Positions 1 to 8,272 of a DNA stretch of 54,557 bases are shown one piece after another. The notes below the pieces were generated by a model. It was not told where the DNA came from and did no database searches. It was given only the letters and a program-made list of their open reading frames with translations. This DNA is from JAVVEZ01 sp032250895 (GTDB taxonomy: Bacteria; Pseudomonadota; Gammaproteobacteria; Pseudomonadales; Pseudohongiellaceae), in NCBI GenBank assembly GCA_032250895.1, contig JAVVEZ010000013.1:1-54557 (forward strand). Reading direction: 5' to 3'. The translations under genes and the position numbers were made by a program. Each line of letters begins with the position of its first letter. The stretch's first letter is position 1.

Positions 1-1
1 G

Positions 2-2524
2 GTCGCCTTCGGCACGAGTATCGGCGAGCGCTTTCACCTGATCGGTTCCATGCAGGCCCTGGAGATCAACCAGATCCGGCGCGATCCGGCGGACCTGGTG
101 GACAAGGGTGGCTATTTTCAGCGCTGGGGCTGGGTTACCAACCCCGAATGGTTCCCGGGCGCACCGGCCGGTGTTCCGCAACGCCTGACCTTGCCCAATG
201 TGGTGTCCAGTGAACACAGCCCCTCCGGCGTGATCTGGGCTCGCAACGGCACCAACAGCCGGAGTCCTTTGATTCCCTTTGCACTGAATGGCATGACCTT
301 CACCGATGACGGCAGCAGTGTCAGGCCCTTCATCCTGGGTGATGTGGTGGCGGCGCCCAACCGTTCCGGCAGCACCAAGTCCATGTCCGGTGGTCCCGAG
401 GCTGTCCGGGGCAACCTGGCCTTTACCGGTGGTCCCTCTGGCGCCGAGACCATCAACCGTTCCTTCTTTCTGGGCGGCAAGTACGATGTGACGGACACCT
501 TCTCGGTGTATGCGCAGGGCATGGCCGGTCGCTCCGAGTCCAACAACCGGACCAACCGGGGAGGTTTTTCACTGCAGGATGGCTGGTTTGCGACAGTGTT
601 CCGCGAAAATGCCTTCCTGCCGGATGAAGTGGCGGCGGCGATGGATGCGGCCGGTATCGACTCCTTCCAGTTGCATAAATTGGGCTCTTTTATCGGATCC
701 AATGACATTTTTGATGAAAGAGAAGACCGAAATGTGTTCACGTCGGTGTCCTGGAGTGTGGGCTTCGATGCCGATCTGCCGGCACTGCCCTGGGGTGGAG
801 GTGGTGGCTGGCATGCCCGGGGTTCCTGGCAGAGCGGCCGCTCGGACAAGAATTCGGCGGTACACGATGATCTGCGCGTAGACCGTCTGTTCCTGGCCAT
901 GGATGCGGTACGTGATCCGGCCACCGGCGCCATTGTCTGTAATGTGCAGCGGTTCAACCCGACCCCGGCGCAACTGGCTGCGACGCCTGCCGTGCAGGGC
1001 CGTCTGGCTTCACCCGGTGGTACGCCGGGTGGCAGTATCGTAAGACCGACCACCGATCCGCTGGCCTCGCCGATCGGCCTGGACAACACAGTGCAGGACT
1101 GCGTGCCCTTCAACGTGATGGGGGCCGGTGGTTTGAGCGAAGACGCCCAACGCTACCTGGTTACGCCGAAGATCGGCCGCAGCATCGTCACGCAGGATTT
1201 TACCGAATTACTGTTGACCGGGGAGCTGTACGAGGGCTGGGGTTATGGCCCGATCTCCATGGCCTTCGGCGGTACCTATCGTCAGCAGGACTTCGATGAC
1301 GGCGCCTTCCCGAAATCCATCGATGTACTGGGACCTCCTTTGAACGCGCCAGAACTGGGGATCCGCGGCATTCCGCCGGGCTTTACTGCGGGTAGTGCCA
1401 ATCTGCACCAGTTCTCTACTGTGCCCAATGTGGGAGGGAAGTTCAACGTCTGGGAAGCCTTTGTGGAGTTGAATGTGCCGGTCTGGGAATCGGCCTCCGG
1501 CAACCAGCGTCTGGGACTCGATGGGGCCTTCCGCACATCGCACTACAGCACGGTGGAAGGCGCTGTCGAGAGCTACAAGTTCGGGGCGGACATGCAGTTG
1601 GTAGAGGATCTGCGGGTGCGTGCCACCTATTCCCGGGATGCGCGGGAAGCGAATTTTAGGGAACTGTTCGACCAGCAGGGCGGTGGTGGCGCGGTCAACG
1701 ACCCGCGCTTCAACAACACCAACTTTCAGATTACCTCAGTGGCCGGGGGTAACCCGAACCTGAATCCGGAAGCGTCCAGCACCTATGTGCTCGGGGGGGT
1801 CTTCACGCCACGTTGGGTGCCGGGCCTGAATTTCTCGGTGGACTGGTATGAAACCAAGATCGCCGGAGCGATTTCCACGCTGGGCCTGCAGCGCATCGTG
1901 GATGAGTGTGAGATCGAAGGTGTACAGTCCCTGTGCAACCAGATCGAACGGGATCCGAACACCGGTTTTATCGGGCGCATCTTCAATACCTTCCTGAACG
2001 TGGCCAAGGCCAAGGTGGAGGGGATCGATTTCGAGACCTCTTACCGGATGGAGCCGAATTTTTTCGGCAATCAGGCTGAGACCTTGAGCGTGCGCGCATT
2101 GGCGGGCTATGTGCTCGAACGTTCCGACACGCCGCTCGGTGGTGTGCCCTTCGATGTGGCAGGTGTCACCAATACACCGGAATGGACAGGAAATATCACC
2201 ACGACCTATGGTGTAGGCCCCTATTCCTTCCAGCTGCAGGGCCGTTTCATCGATTCCACGATCATCAATGCGCGTTGGGTTGAAGGTGTGGATGTCGATG
2301 ACAACAGCATTTCGTCTATGACCTGGTGGAATGGGCAGATTGCCTACAATGGTGAAACCAGCAATGGTGGCGCGTGGAATGTGGCGCTGAACATCCAGAA
2401 CCTGTTTGATCGTGAGCCGCCGATCCAGCCGAGTTTTGGTACCCGAGGCGGTGCTCAGACCACTAGCGCCAACTACGATACCTTTGGCCGGCGCTACAAC
2501 CTCAGCTTTAATCTGAATTTCTGA
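2..2524 (+). CDS. TonB-dependent outer-membrane receptor, 5' end outside window
   Basis: The frame is open to the left edge, so the signal peptide, TonB box and the first part of the plug are missing. What remains is the end of the plug followed by a long beta-barrel, seen as alternating amphipathic strands with Gly/Asn-rich loops. The last residues, YNLSFNLNF, end in the terminal Phe typical of outer-membrane barrels. The segment FRELFDQQGGGGAVNDPR followed by NPNLNPEASS matches the conserved 'NPNLKPE' block of large proteobacterial TonB receptors. The family imports siderophores, vitamins or oligosaccharides using TonB energy. The ligand cannot be read from sequence. A terminator follows directly, so this transcript probably ends here and is separate from the next gene. 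Confidence 0.9.
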   Translation, partial: VAFGTSIGERFHLIGSMQALEINQIRRDPADLVDKGGYFQRWGWVTNPEWFPGAPAGVPQRLTLPNVVSSEHSPSGVIWARNGTNSRSPLIPFALNGMTFTDDGSSVRPFILGDVVAAPNRSGSTKSMSGGPEAVRGNLAFTGGPSGAETINRSFFLGGKYDVTDTFSVYAQGMAGRSESNNRTNRGGFSLQDGWFATVFRENAFLPDEVAAAMDAAGIDSFQLHKLGSFIGSNDIFDEREDRNVFTSVSWSVGFDADLPALPWGGGGGWHARGSWQSGRSDKNSAVHDDLRVDRLFLAMDAVRDPATGAIVCNVQRFNPTPAQLAATPAVQGRLASPGGTPGGSIVRPTTDPLASPIGLDNTVQDCVPFNVMGAGGLSEDAQRYLVTPKIGRSIVTQDFTELLLTGELYEGWGYGPISMAFGGTYRQQDFDDGAFPKSIDVLGPPLNAPELGIRGIPPGFTAGSANLHQFSTVPNVGGKFNVWEAFVELNVPVWESASGNQRLGLDGAFRTSHYSTVEGAVESYKFGADMQLVEDLRVRATYSRDAREANFRELFDQQGGGGAVNDPRFNNTNFQITSVAGGNPNLNPEASSTYVLGGVFTPRWVPGLNFSVDWYETKIAGAISTLGLQRIVDECEIEGVQSLCNQIERDPNTGFIGRIFNTFLNVAKAKVEGIDFETSYRMEPNFFGNQAETLSVRALAGYVLERSDTPLGGVPFDVAGVTNTPEWTGNITTTYGVGPYSFQLQGRFIDSTIINARWVEGVDVDDNSISSMTWWNGQIAYNGETSNGGAWNVALNIQNLFDREPPIQPSFGTRGGAQTTSANYDTFGRRYNLSFNLNF

Positions 2525-2554
2525 TTGAAGTCGAGTGAGATAGTCGAGCGAGAC

Positions 2555-2587
2555 AGAAAAAACGGGGCATCATGCCCCGTTTTTTTG
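2555..2587 (+). terminator. Rho-independent terminator after the TonB receptor
   Basis: A stem ACGGGGC / GCCCCGT with loop ATCAT is followed by an uninterrupted run of seven T and preceded by six A, so it could also act on the opposite strand. It begins about 30 bases after the receptor stop codon. This is the clearest intrinsic terminator in the window. Confidence 0.9.
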
Positions 2588-2878
2588 CTGTCTGAAATGC
2601 TGGCCAGCCGGGTAAGACGCGTCTTGTCTATTTATTTTCCACCTGCTTCGTCCCGCACAGGCGCATGGAGTGACGGCTCGTTCAGAACTTCCCTAAAGTA
2701 GTTGACCTGGTGCCTCAGGCGGCCTTGTGTGGCCCGGACACCCGTGTCAGAAAGGAGTCAAAAGCGCGCATGTCAGCAAGTAGTGCTTGACAAGCGGGGG
2801 GCAATCACTAATCCTTTGTTGTCTGTTATTTATATAAAAATCATCTCTTATCTATGTCGAATGTCGGGGGGCTATGAC
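2588..2878. other. Non-coding leader upstream of the TPP enzyme
   Basis: About 290 bases without a convincing gene. A perfect -35 hexamer TTGACA lies at 2787-2792, but the base 17 downstream starts only a weak -10 (AATCCT). A second AT-rich element, TATAAA, lies near 2833. The reading frame of the downstream gene is open through this region, but nothing in it looks coding: there is no ribosome site before the early ATG-like codons, and the Tat signal begins only at 2879. Confidence 0.4.
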
Positions 2879-4807
2879 ATGAAAAAATCATCCGGTTCAG
2901 ATACAGGGCAGGACCTTCTCGATCGCCGCGGCTTTCTCAAGGGAGCCGCCACCGGTGCCGGTGTCGCCGCACTCGCTACGGCCGTCCCGGGAGCGCAGGC
3001 CCAGACCCCCTCTGCCTTTGCGTCTTCCGTGGCAGCCCCAACGACACAGCAGCTTGCCCGTGATGCCGGTGCACTGGCTCCTCCGACGGCGGAACGTGCC
3101 GTGGTAAGACCCGGTTCAGACCTCATGGTACAGGTCCTCAAGGATCTGGGTATTGAGTACGTGGCCTCCAATCCGGGCTCCAGTTTTGAGGGGATTCAGG
3201 AATCCATCGCCAACTACGGCAATCCGCCCAACCACAGGCCCGAATTCATCACGGCCCTGCATGAAGAAAGCTCCGTGGATATGGCCAACGGCTATGGCAA
3301 GGCCGAAGGCAAACCCATGTGTGCAATGCTGCATGGCACCATCGGCATCCAGCATGCATCCATGGCCATTTACCAGGCCTTTTATTCGGGCACACCGATG
3401 TTGCTGATAGCGGGCCGTGATGACGGCTTCATTCAGGCTCATACTGCCAATGACATGGCCGCCATGTGCCGCAGCTTCACCAAATGGGATGCCCAGCCGA
3501 CCAGTCTGGAAGGCACTCTGGAGGCCATCCAGGAGGCCTACCGGCAGGCGATCACGCCACCGACCGGACCGGCGCTGGTGGTGATCGATATGGAGTTCCA
3601 GAAAGAAGAAGCCCGGGACATGAAGGTGCCGGCCTATGTGCCTCCGGTGATCAAGGGCATCGATACGGCCACTGCCCGGGATATTGCGAAAGCACTGCTC
3701 AGTGCCAGTAATCCGCGCATCAACGTGGGCAGCCTGAGGACGCCCGAAGGAGTTGAAGCGGCAGTGCAACTGGCGGAATTGGTAGGCGCCTGCACCAGCA
3801 CGGCGGCCACCAGCCTGCCCATGAGCTTTCCGGAGCGACATCCGCTGTGTGGGCCGGGTGCGGACGCCAATTACGATTATGTGCTGGGGCTGGAGGCCAA
3901 TTCACCCAATATTTCCATTCAGCGTCCCACGGTAGAAGCGCTGACGGTTCGGCGCGATCAGGCAGGAATCGGTTTCGGCGGGCTCAGAACCAACGGTCCC
4001 GCTTCTGCTTTCGGGCAGGGACAACAAGACAAGCAGGGCACTGTGCTGGAGACTGATGCCCAGGCCAGTATCCCGCTGATCATCAACGAGGTGAGCCGTC
4101 AGCTCAGCGCCAAACAGAAGACTGTGATCGAACAGCGCAAGGCCCGTCATGCCGCTGCCAATCAGCAGGCCTATGTGGCGGCATTGCGGCAGGCCATCGA
4201 TGTGAAGAGGAAGGGCTGGAACCAGAGTCCGGTCAGCACGGCCCGCATCTATGCCGAACTGTGGCCCTTGATCATGAATGAGGACTGGTGTCTGGCATCG
4301 CCCAGTAATTTCTCCGGTGGACATCACCGCCAGCTCTGGGAGCATAACAAGCCTTACAGCTATCTGGGCGGGCAGGGTGCCGGTGGCATGGGTTATGGTG
4401 CCGGTGCCTGTACCGGTGCCGGGCTGGCGGCGCGTGAACGTGGCCGCATCGTCATCAATGTGCAGACCGATGGCGACATGAACTATGCGCCGGGGTCGCT
4501 GTGGACCCAGACTCACCATCGCCTGCCGGTGCTCAACATCATGCACAACAACAGGGCCTGGCATCAGGAGCTGATGTTCCTGGAATACATGGCCGGTGTG
4601 CGCGGACGTGGCACCGATCGTGGCCATATTGGTACGACCTTGCGGGATCCTTTCATCAGCTATGCCAAAATGGCTGAGGCCTACGGGATGGCAGGGGAAG
4701 GCCCCATCGATGACCCGGAGCAGGTGGCGCCGGCACTGGCCAGAGGGCTGGCGGCCGTTAAAAGCGGCGAGCCCTATATGATCGATATTCTGACGCAGCC
4801 CCGTTAA
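2879..4807 (+). CDS. Tat-exported thiamine-diphosphate-dependent enzyme (acetolactate synthase/benzoylformate decarboxylase superfamily)
   Basis: A 642-residue protein. The start at 2879 is chosen because a GGGGGG ribosome site lies 7 bases upstream and the residues that follow form a complete Tat signal: twin arginine RRGFLKG at 16-22, a hydrophobic Ala/Gly stretch and AQA cleavage near residue 41. The mature protein has the three-domain TPP-enzyme layout. The N-terminal PYR domain carries the catalytic glutamate in HEE (E129, by analogy with benzoylformate decarboxylase). The C-terminal PP domain carries the metal/TPP motif GD...NN at 532-558, with Met where the third position is usually Gly (GDM). 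Export by Tat implies folding with TPP in the cytoplasm. Substrate unknown; it could be an oxo-acid decarboxylase or oxidase. A cytochrome c gene follows after 31 bases, probably in the same operon. Confidence 0.8.
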   Translation: MKKSSGSDTGQDLLDRRGFLKGAATGAGVAALATAVPGAQAQTPSAFASSVAAPTTQQLARDAGALAPPTAERAVVRPGSDLMVQVLKDLGIEYVASNPGSSFEGIQESIANYGNPPNHRPEFITALHEESSVDMANGYGKAEGKPMCAMLHGTIGIQHASMAIYQAFYSGTPMLLIAGRDDGFIQAHTANDMAAMCRSFTKWDAQPTSLEGTLEAIQEAYRQAITPPTGPALVVIDMEFQKEEARDMKVPAYVPPVIKGIDTATARDIAKALLSASNPRINVGSLRTPEGVEAAVQLAELVGACTSTAATSLPMSFPERHPLCGPGADANYDYVLGLEANSPNISIQRPTVEALTVRRDQAGIGFGGLRTNGPASAFGQGQQDKQGTVLETDAQASIPLIINEVSRQLSAKQKTVIEQRKARHAAANQQAYVAALRQAIDVKRKGWNQSPVSTARIYAELWPLIMNEDWCLASPSNFSGGHHRQLWEHNKPYSYLGGQGAGGMGYGAGACTGAGLAARERGRIVINVQTDGDMNYAPGSLWTQTHHRLPVLNIMHNNRAWHQELMFLEYMAGVRGRGTDRGHIGTTLRDPFISYAKMAEAYGMAGEGPIDDPEQVAPALARGLAAVKSGEPYMIDILTQPR

Positions 4808-4838
4808 CAGGCAGGACGGTAGTGAGAGGAGAACAGTA

Positions 4839-5282
4839 GTGAAACACAGCTTTAAAGGTCTTGTGGGATTTCTTGTTCCAGTGCTTGCTGGTGTGTTGTC
4901 GGTGGGCGTGAGTGCCCAGCAGATTCCGCAGGGCCCGGTGACCGGCAATGCGGACCGGGGGGCGGCGCTTTTCTACAAGCATACCTGCTATGGCTGCCAT
5001 GGCTTCAACGGCCAGACCGGACGCCAGGATCTGGTGGGCACCAACAGTGGCATCCTGATCAACGAAGACACCTTCACCGCCTTTCTCAGAGGCCGCCAGA
5101 ATGTCGCCCCGCTGCTGCCTTCCACCAGCATGCCAAACTACCCGGCAAACGCGCTGAGCGATGCGGAAGCGAAGGATGTCTATGCCTACATTCGCTCCAT
5201 GCGGGTGGATGCGCCCGAGACCGGAGGCATCCCGGCCTTTCAGGCCATTCTGGAATCGGCACAGCGGCCTTATCAGCCGTAG
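4839..5282 (+). CDS. Periplasmic class I cytochrome c
   Basis: A 147-residue protein with a Sec signal peptide (cleavage near VSAQ, residue 26), one heme motif CYGCH (C50, C53, H54) and a likely axial Met in SMPNYP (M98). The start is GTG at 4839, with GAGAGGA about 8 bases upstream. The gene lies 31 bases downstream of the Tat-exported TPP enzyme on the same strand. It is therefore a good candidate electron acceptor for that enzyme in the periplasm, though this pairing is inferred only from adjacency. No membrane anchor besides the signal peptide is visible, so the mature protein should be soluble. Confidence 0.88.
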   Translation: MKHSFKGLVGFLVPVLAGVLSVGVSAQQIPQGPVTGNADRGAALFYKHTCYGCHGFNGQTGRQDLVGTNSGILINEDTFTAFLRGRQNVAPLLPSTSMPNYPANALSDAEAKDVYAYIRSMRVDAPETGGIPAFQAILESAQRPYQP

Positions 5283-5308
5283 AACCTTGTCTTAAGCAAG
5301 TTCCCTGA

Positions 5309-5330
5309 CAGGCTGTTGAAAAACAGCCTG
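5309..5330. terminator. Hairpin between convergent genes
   Basis: A perfect 9-bp stem CAGGCTGTT / AACAGCCTG with loop GAAA lies between the cytochrome gene (+) and the next gene (-). There is no T-run, so it may be a bidirectional weak terminator or a REP-like hairpin. Confidence 0.4.
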
Positions 5331-5348
5331 CCAACAAACTGCCAATGG

Positions 5349-5726
5349 TCATTGATTGCCCTGGCCGCGACGACCCTGCCCCGGTGACCGGTTTCGTCCC
5401 ATGCCGGGCCGGGGCTGGGGTCTGCCTTCCCCATCGGCACGCTGGGCCCGTCTCTCTTCTGCACGGGCAGCGGCGTCAGGATTGTTGGCCAGAAACTCTT
5501 CCCGGGCTGCCCGGCGTTCTTCCATGCGGGCTGCTGCTTCCGGGTTGTTTTCCAGGAATTCGGCGCGTCTTTGTTCCATCTCTGCCCGGCGTTCTTCAAA
5601 TCGTGCCGTTCTGTCCACTGCCTCATTGTCGTCACTGTCCTGGGCCTGTACCGGTGCCGTCAGCAACAGGCCAAGCAATAGCAGCTCGGCGCCGGTGGGC
5701 AGGATTTTTACCAATTTGATTTTCAT
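5349..5726 (-). CDS. Small exported Glu/Arg-rich repeat protein
   Basis: A 125-residue protein from ATG at 5726, with GGGAAC about 7 bases upstream. The open frame extends further upstream, but only this start gives a signal peptide (KIKLVKILP, hydrophobic Leu stretch, VQAQ cleavage). The mature part is highly charged and contains two near-identical repeats: EFLENNPEAAARMEERRA and EFLANNPDAAARAEERRA. These would form a single long helix. The C-terminus is Arg/Gly/Pro-rich (GRPQPRPGMGRNRSPG). No catalytic motif is seen and I do not recognise a named family. Similar charged helical periplasmic proteins exist as metal- or stress-related chaperone-like factors, but that is analogy only. Confidence 0.6.
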   Translation of the reverse strand: MKIKLVKILPTGAELLLLGLLLTAPVQAQDSDDNEAVDRTARFEERRAEMEQRRAEFLENNPEAAARMEERRAAREEFLANNPDAAARAEERRAQRADGEGRPQPRPGMGRNRSPGQGRRGQGNQ

Positions 5727-6130
5727 AGAATTGTTCCCGTTCCTTGTCTGTGGGGTACCCCTTGGCACGCCCTGATCCCATTCAACGCAAAGATGTTCAT
5801 TCCGTTGACGGAGGAAGACCGGGAGGGCTTCAGTAAATTTTTGGTTTGACACAAGTGGCCATTCCCCTCACGCTCCGCAAAACCATGGAGAGGGGGCTGA
5901 TGTTGCCAGAGGTTGTGAGTCTTGATGCTTTGCCGAATGGGAGCGGTTTGCAGCACTAGGTTTTACGCCGTTTCAGTTATAATTGCGCACCGCATACTTA
6001 TTCTTCGGTGAGGGCTGCCTATCTGGAAATGCACTGCGTGGAGACCGCCATCACCCGGGGGCAGATACTGGAACCAGGACAGTGGCACAGTATGATTCAG
6101 CAAATCAGCTGAAAATTGCACAGAGGGCCT
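5727..6130. other. Divergent intergenic region with possible promoter and mini-ORF
   Basis: About 400 bases between divergent genes. A perfect -10 TATAAT lies at 5978-5983 with a GC-rich downstream stretch (TGCGCACCGC) but no recognisable -35. Downstream of it a GTG-initiated frame of 34 codons (6008-6112) ends 18 bases before the sulfurtransferase start. It lacks a ribosome site and I do not annotate it as a gene. The left half is featureless to me. Confidence 0.4.
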
Positions 6131-6976
6131 ATGAAAACACTCGTGACTGTCGCTGAACTGGCAAGGCAGCTGGACAATCCGCTGTGGCTCGTTGCCGACT
6201 GCCGCTTTTCCCTGACAGATGTCTGCGCCGGCTACAAGGCCTGGCTTGATACGCATATTCCCGGTGCCTTTCATGCCGATGTGAATCTACATCTGAGTGC
6301 CGCCCATATTCCGGGTATCACCGGGCGTCATCCCTTGCCCGACCAGGAACAGTGGCGGCAGCAGGTGCAGAACTGGGGCATCACGCCGACGCGGCAGGTG
6401 GTGGTCTATGATGATGCCGGCGGCGCATTTGCGGCCCGAATGTGGTGGATGCTGCGCTGGCTTGGCCATGAGAATGTCGCCGTTCTGGATGGTGGCTGGC
6501 AGGCATGGAATAAACAAGGCTTGCCGGTCAGCACGCAGTTGTCGACACCCGCCGTGAATACAAAAGAGATGTGTGGGGTGCGGACACCGTTGACGCGCCT
6601 GATCAGTGCCGATGCCATCGATGGCAGCAAGCACTTGCTGCTCGACGCCAGGGAACTGCCCCGTTTCAGAGGAGAAAGCGAAACGATCGATCCGGTGGCC
6701 GGTCATATTCCCGGTGCCAGGTGCTCGCCCTTCAGTGCCAATCTGGATGCCCAGGGCTGTTTCAAAACCGGGGCCGCGTTGCGTGAAAAATTTGCCGCGG
6801 CAGGGGTGACGACTGATGAGCGTGACCTGGTCTGTTATTGTGGCTCGGGCCTGACCGCCACACACAATATCCTGGCCCTGAAACTTGCCGGTTTTGAGGA
6901 GCCGCTGCTCTATGCCGGGTCCTGGAGCGACTGGATTACCGACCCGCACAGGCCCCGGGCGAGTGGAGATGATTAG
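6131..6976 (+). CDS. sseA: Thiosulfate/3-mercaptopyruvate sulfurtransferase (two rhodanese domains)
   Basis: A 281-residue protein with two rhodanese domains. The N-terminal one (about 5-135) lacks the catalytic Cys (YDDAGGAFAARMWW). The C-terminal one (about 155-278) has the loop CGSGLTA with active Cys about residue 237. CGSGxTA is the hallmark of mercaptopyruvate-type enzymes, while classical rhodaneses have a more basic loop. The start at ATG 6131 has AGAGGG upstream; an alternative TTG at 6116 is less likely. The enzyme forms a persulfide and passes sulfane sulfur to acceptors in the cytoplasm. It lies 33 bases upstream of larC on the same strand, so it could feed sulfur chemistry in the nickel-pincer cofactor pathway (LarE step). 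That link is an inference from position. Confidence 0.88.
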   Translation: MKTLVTVAELARQLDNPLWLVADCRFSLTDVCAGYKAWLDTHIPGAFHADVNLHLSAAHIPGITGRHPLPDQEQWRQQVQNWGITPTRQVVVYDDAGGAFAARMWWMLRWLGHENVAVLDGGWQAWNKQGLPVSTQLSTPAVNTKEMCGVRTPLTRLISADAIDGSKHLLLDARELPRFRGESETIDPVAGHIPGARCSPFSANLDAQGCFKTGAALREKFAAAGVTTDERDLVCYCGSGLTATHNILALKLAGFEEPLLYAGSWSDWITDPHRPRASGDD

Positions 6977-7009
6977 GATGGTATGGCGCTTGTTGCAGGG
7001 AGTCGTCCG

Positions 7010-8272
7010 ATGAGTCTGCATATTCACCTGGACACAGTGGGGGGTATCTCCGGCGATATGTTTGTGGCTGCCCTGCTGGATTGCTGGCCGGAATTTGCCG
7101 AACATCTGGAGGAGCAGATAGCCAAAGCGGGGTTCGCGGATCTGGTGAAGCTGGATGTGAGCGCAAAAAACGATGGTGTGTTACAGGGCACCGGCTTCCA
7201 GGTGACAGACCTGAACTCCTCTCACCCTCATCACCTGTTGCGGCATCTCGGGGCCCCGCCGGCTCACGATCACCGCCATTATCGCGAGATTCGGGCAGTG
7301 CTGGAGGCCAGTGAACTGGCGCCGGATGTCAAAGCTCATGCCCTGGGTATTTTTCATTGTCTGGCAGAGGCGGAAGCCCGGGTCCATGGCAAGGAAATCG
7401 CTGCCGTTGCCTTTCATGAAGTCGGGGCCTGGGATTCCATCGCCGACATCATTGCCGCTGCCTGGCTGATAGCGGCCAGCGGTGCGTCCAGCTGGTCGGT
7501 TTCCAGCCTGCCATTGGGCCGGGGCCTGGTCAAAACCGCACATGGCATGCTGCCCCTGCCGGCCCCGGCCGTTGCCTTGTTGCTGGAGGGTTTCCGGTTT
7601 CATGATGATGGCCTGGAGGGTGAGCGGATCACGCCCACCGGTGCGGCCATTCTCCGTTATCTCGAGGTCAGTCAGCAGGCCCGGCCCGGTATCGCTTTGC
7701 GCCTGCAGAAAAGTGGTCTTGGCTTTGGCAGCCGGCACTTTCCAGGGCTCAGCAATGTGCTGAGGATACTGGTATTTGCAGCCGACGAAGTGGAAAAACC
7801 CTGGCAGGAAGACCAGGTGCTGAAACTGAGTTTTGAGATAGACGATCAGAGCCAGGAAGATCTGGCACTCGGTCTTGACCGGATCAGAAACATCGAAGGT
7901 GTACTGGATATCAATCAGCAGGCCGTTACCGGGAAAAAACAGCGTGCGGCGCTCAGCATTCAGGTGCTGGCAGAGCCGGGGTCTGCGGACAAGGTGCTGG
8001 CGGCCTGTTTCAATGAAACCACGACATTGGGCATCCGGCAGCAGACGCTCAGACGGGCAATCCTGCCCCGCTGTTCCCGGACCGTAGAGCTGGACGAACG
8101 CCGGTATCAGGCGAAAGTCGTCCGGCGTCCGGACGGACATTTCAGCGCCAAGGCGGAGTTGAGCGACTTGCTGCATACAAAGTTGAATCATGGCGAGAGA
8201 GAGCAGCTCCGGCAACGAATAGAGGCAGGCGCACTCGCCGCCGGCCCGCCTGGGAAGGGCGATGATGAATAA
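7010..8272 (+). CDS. larC: LarC, nickel insertion (cyclometallase) protein for nickel-pincer nucleotide
   Basis: A 420-residue protein with the diagnostic N-terminus HLDTVGGISGDMFVAALLD, later AHGMLPLPAPA and ITPTGAAI, all conserved in the LarC (DUF111) family. LarC inserts nickel into the pincer ligand in a CTP-dependent reaction, completing the NPN cofactor of LarA-type racemases/epimerases. The start is ATG 7010, with CAGGGAG about 8 bases before; the frame is open further upstream without family similarity. It is a single uninterrupted frame, unlike Lactiplantibacillus plantarum, where larC1/larC2 are joined by a frameshift. Its last bases overlap the larE start by 11, suggesting translational coupling. 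Confidence 0.9.
   Translation: MSLHIHLDTVGGISGDMFVAALLDCWPEFAEHLEEQIAKAGFADLVKLDVSAKNDGVLQGTGFQVTDLNSSHPHHLLRHLGAPPAHDHRHYREIRAVLEASELAPDVKAHALGIFHCLAEAEARVHGKEIAAVAFHEVGAWDSIADIIAAAWLIAASGASSWSVSSLPLGRGLVKTAHGMLPLPAPAVALLLEGFRFHDDGLEGERITPTGAAILRYLEVSQQARPGIALRLQKSGLGFGSRHFPGLSNVLRILVFAADEVEKPWQEDQVLKLSFEIDDQSQEDLALGLDRIRNIEGVLDINQQAVTGKKQRAALSIQVLAEPGSADKVLAACFNETTTLGIRQQTLRRAILPRCSRTVELDERRYQAKVVRRPDGHFSAKAELSDLLHTKLNHGEREQLRQRIEAGALAAGPPGKGDDE

Noticed and set aside
2702..2878. N-terminal extension of the TPP enzyme reading frame
   Set aside because: It has no ribosome site and no family similarity, and would bury the Tat signal 59 residues inside the protein; Tat signals lie at the N-terminus.
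6008..6112. 34-codon frame before the sulfurtransferase gene
   Set aside because: No ribosome site, GTG start only, and no recognisable product; chance frame cannot be excluded.
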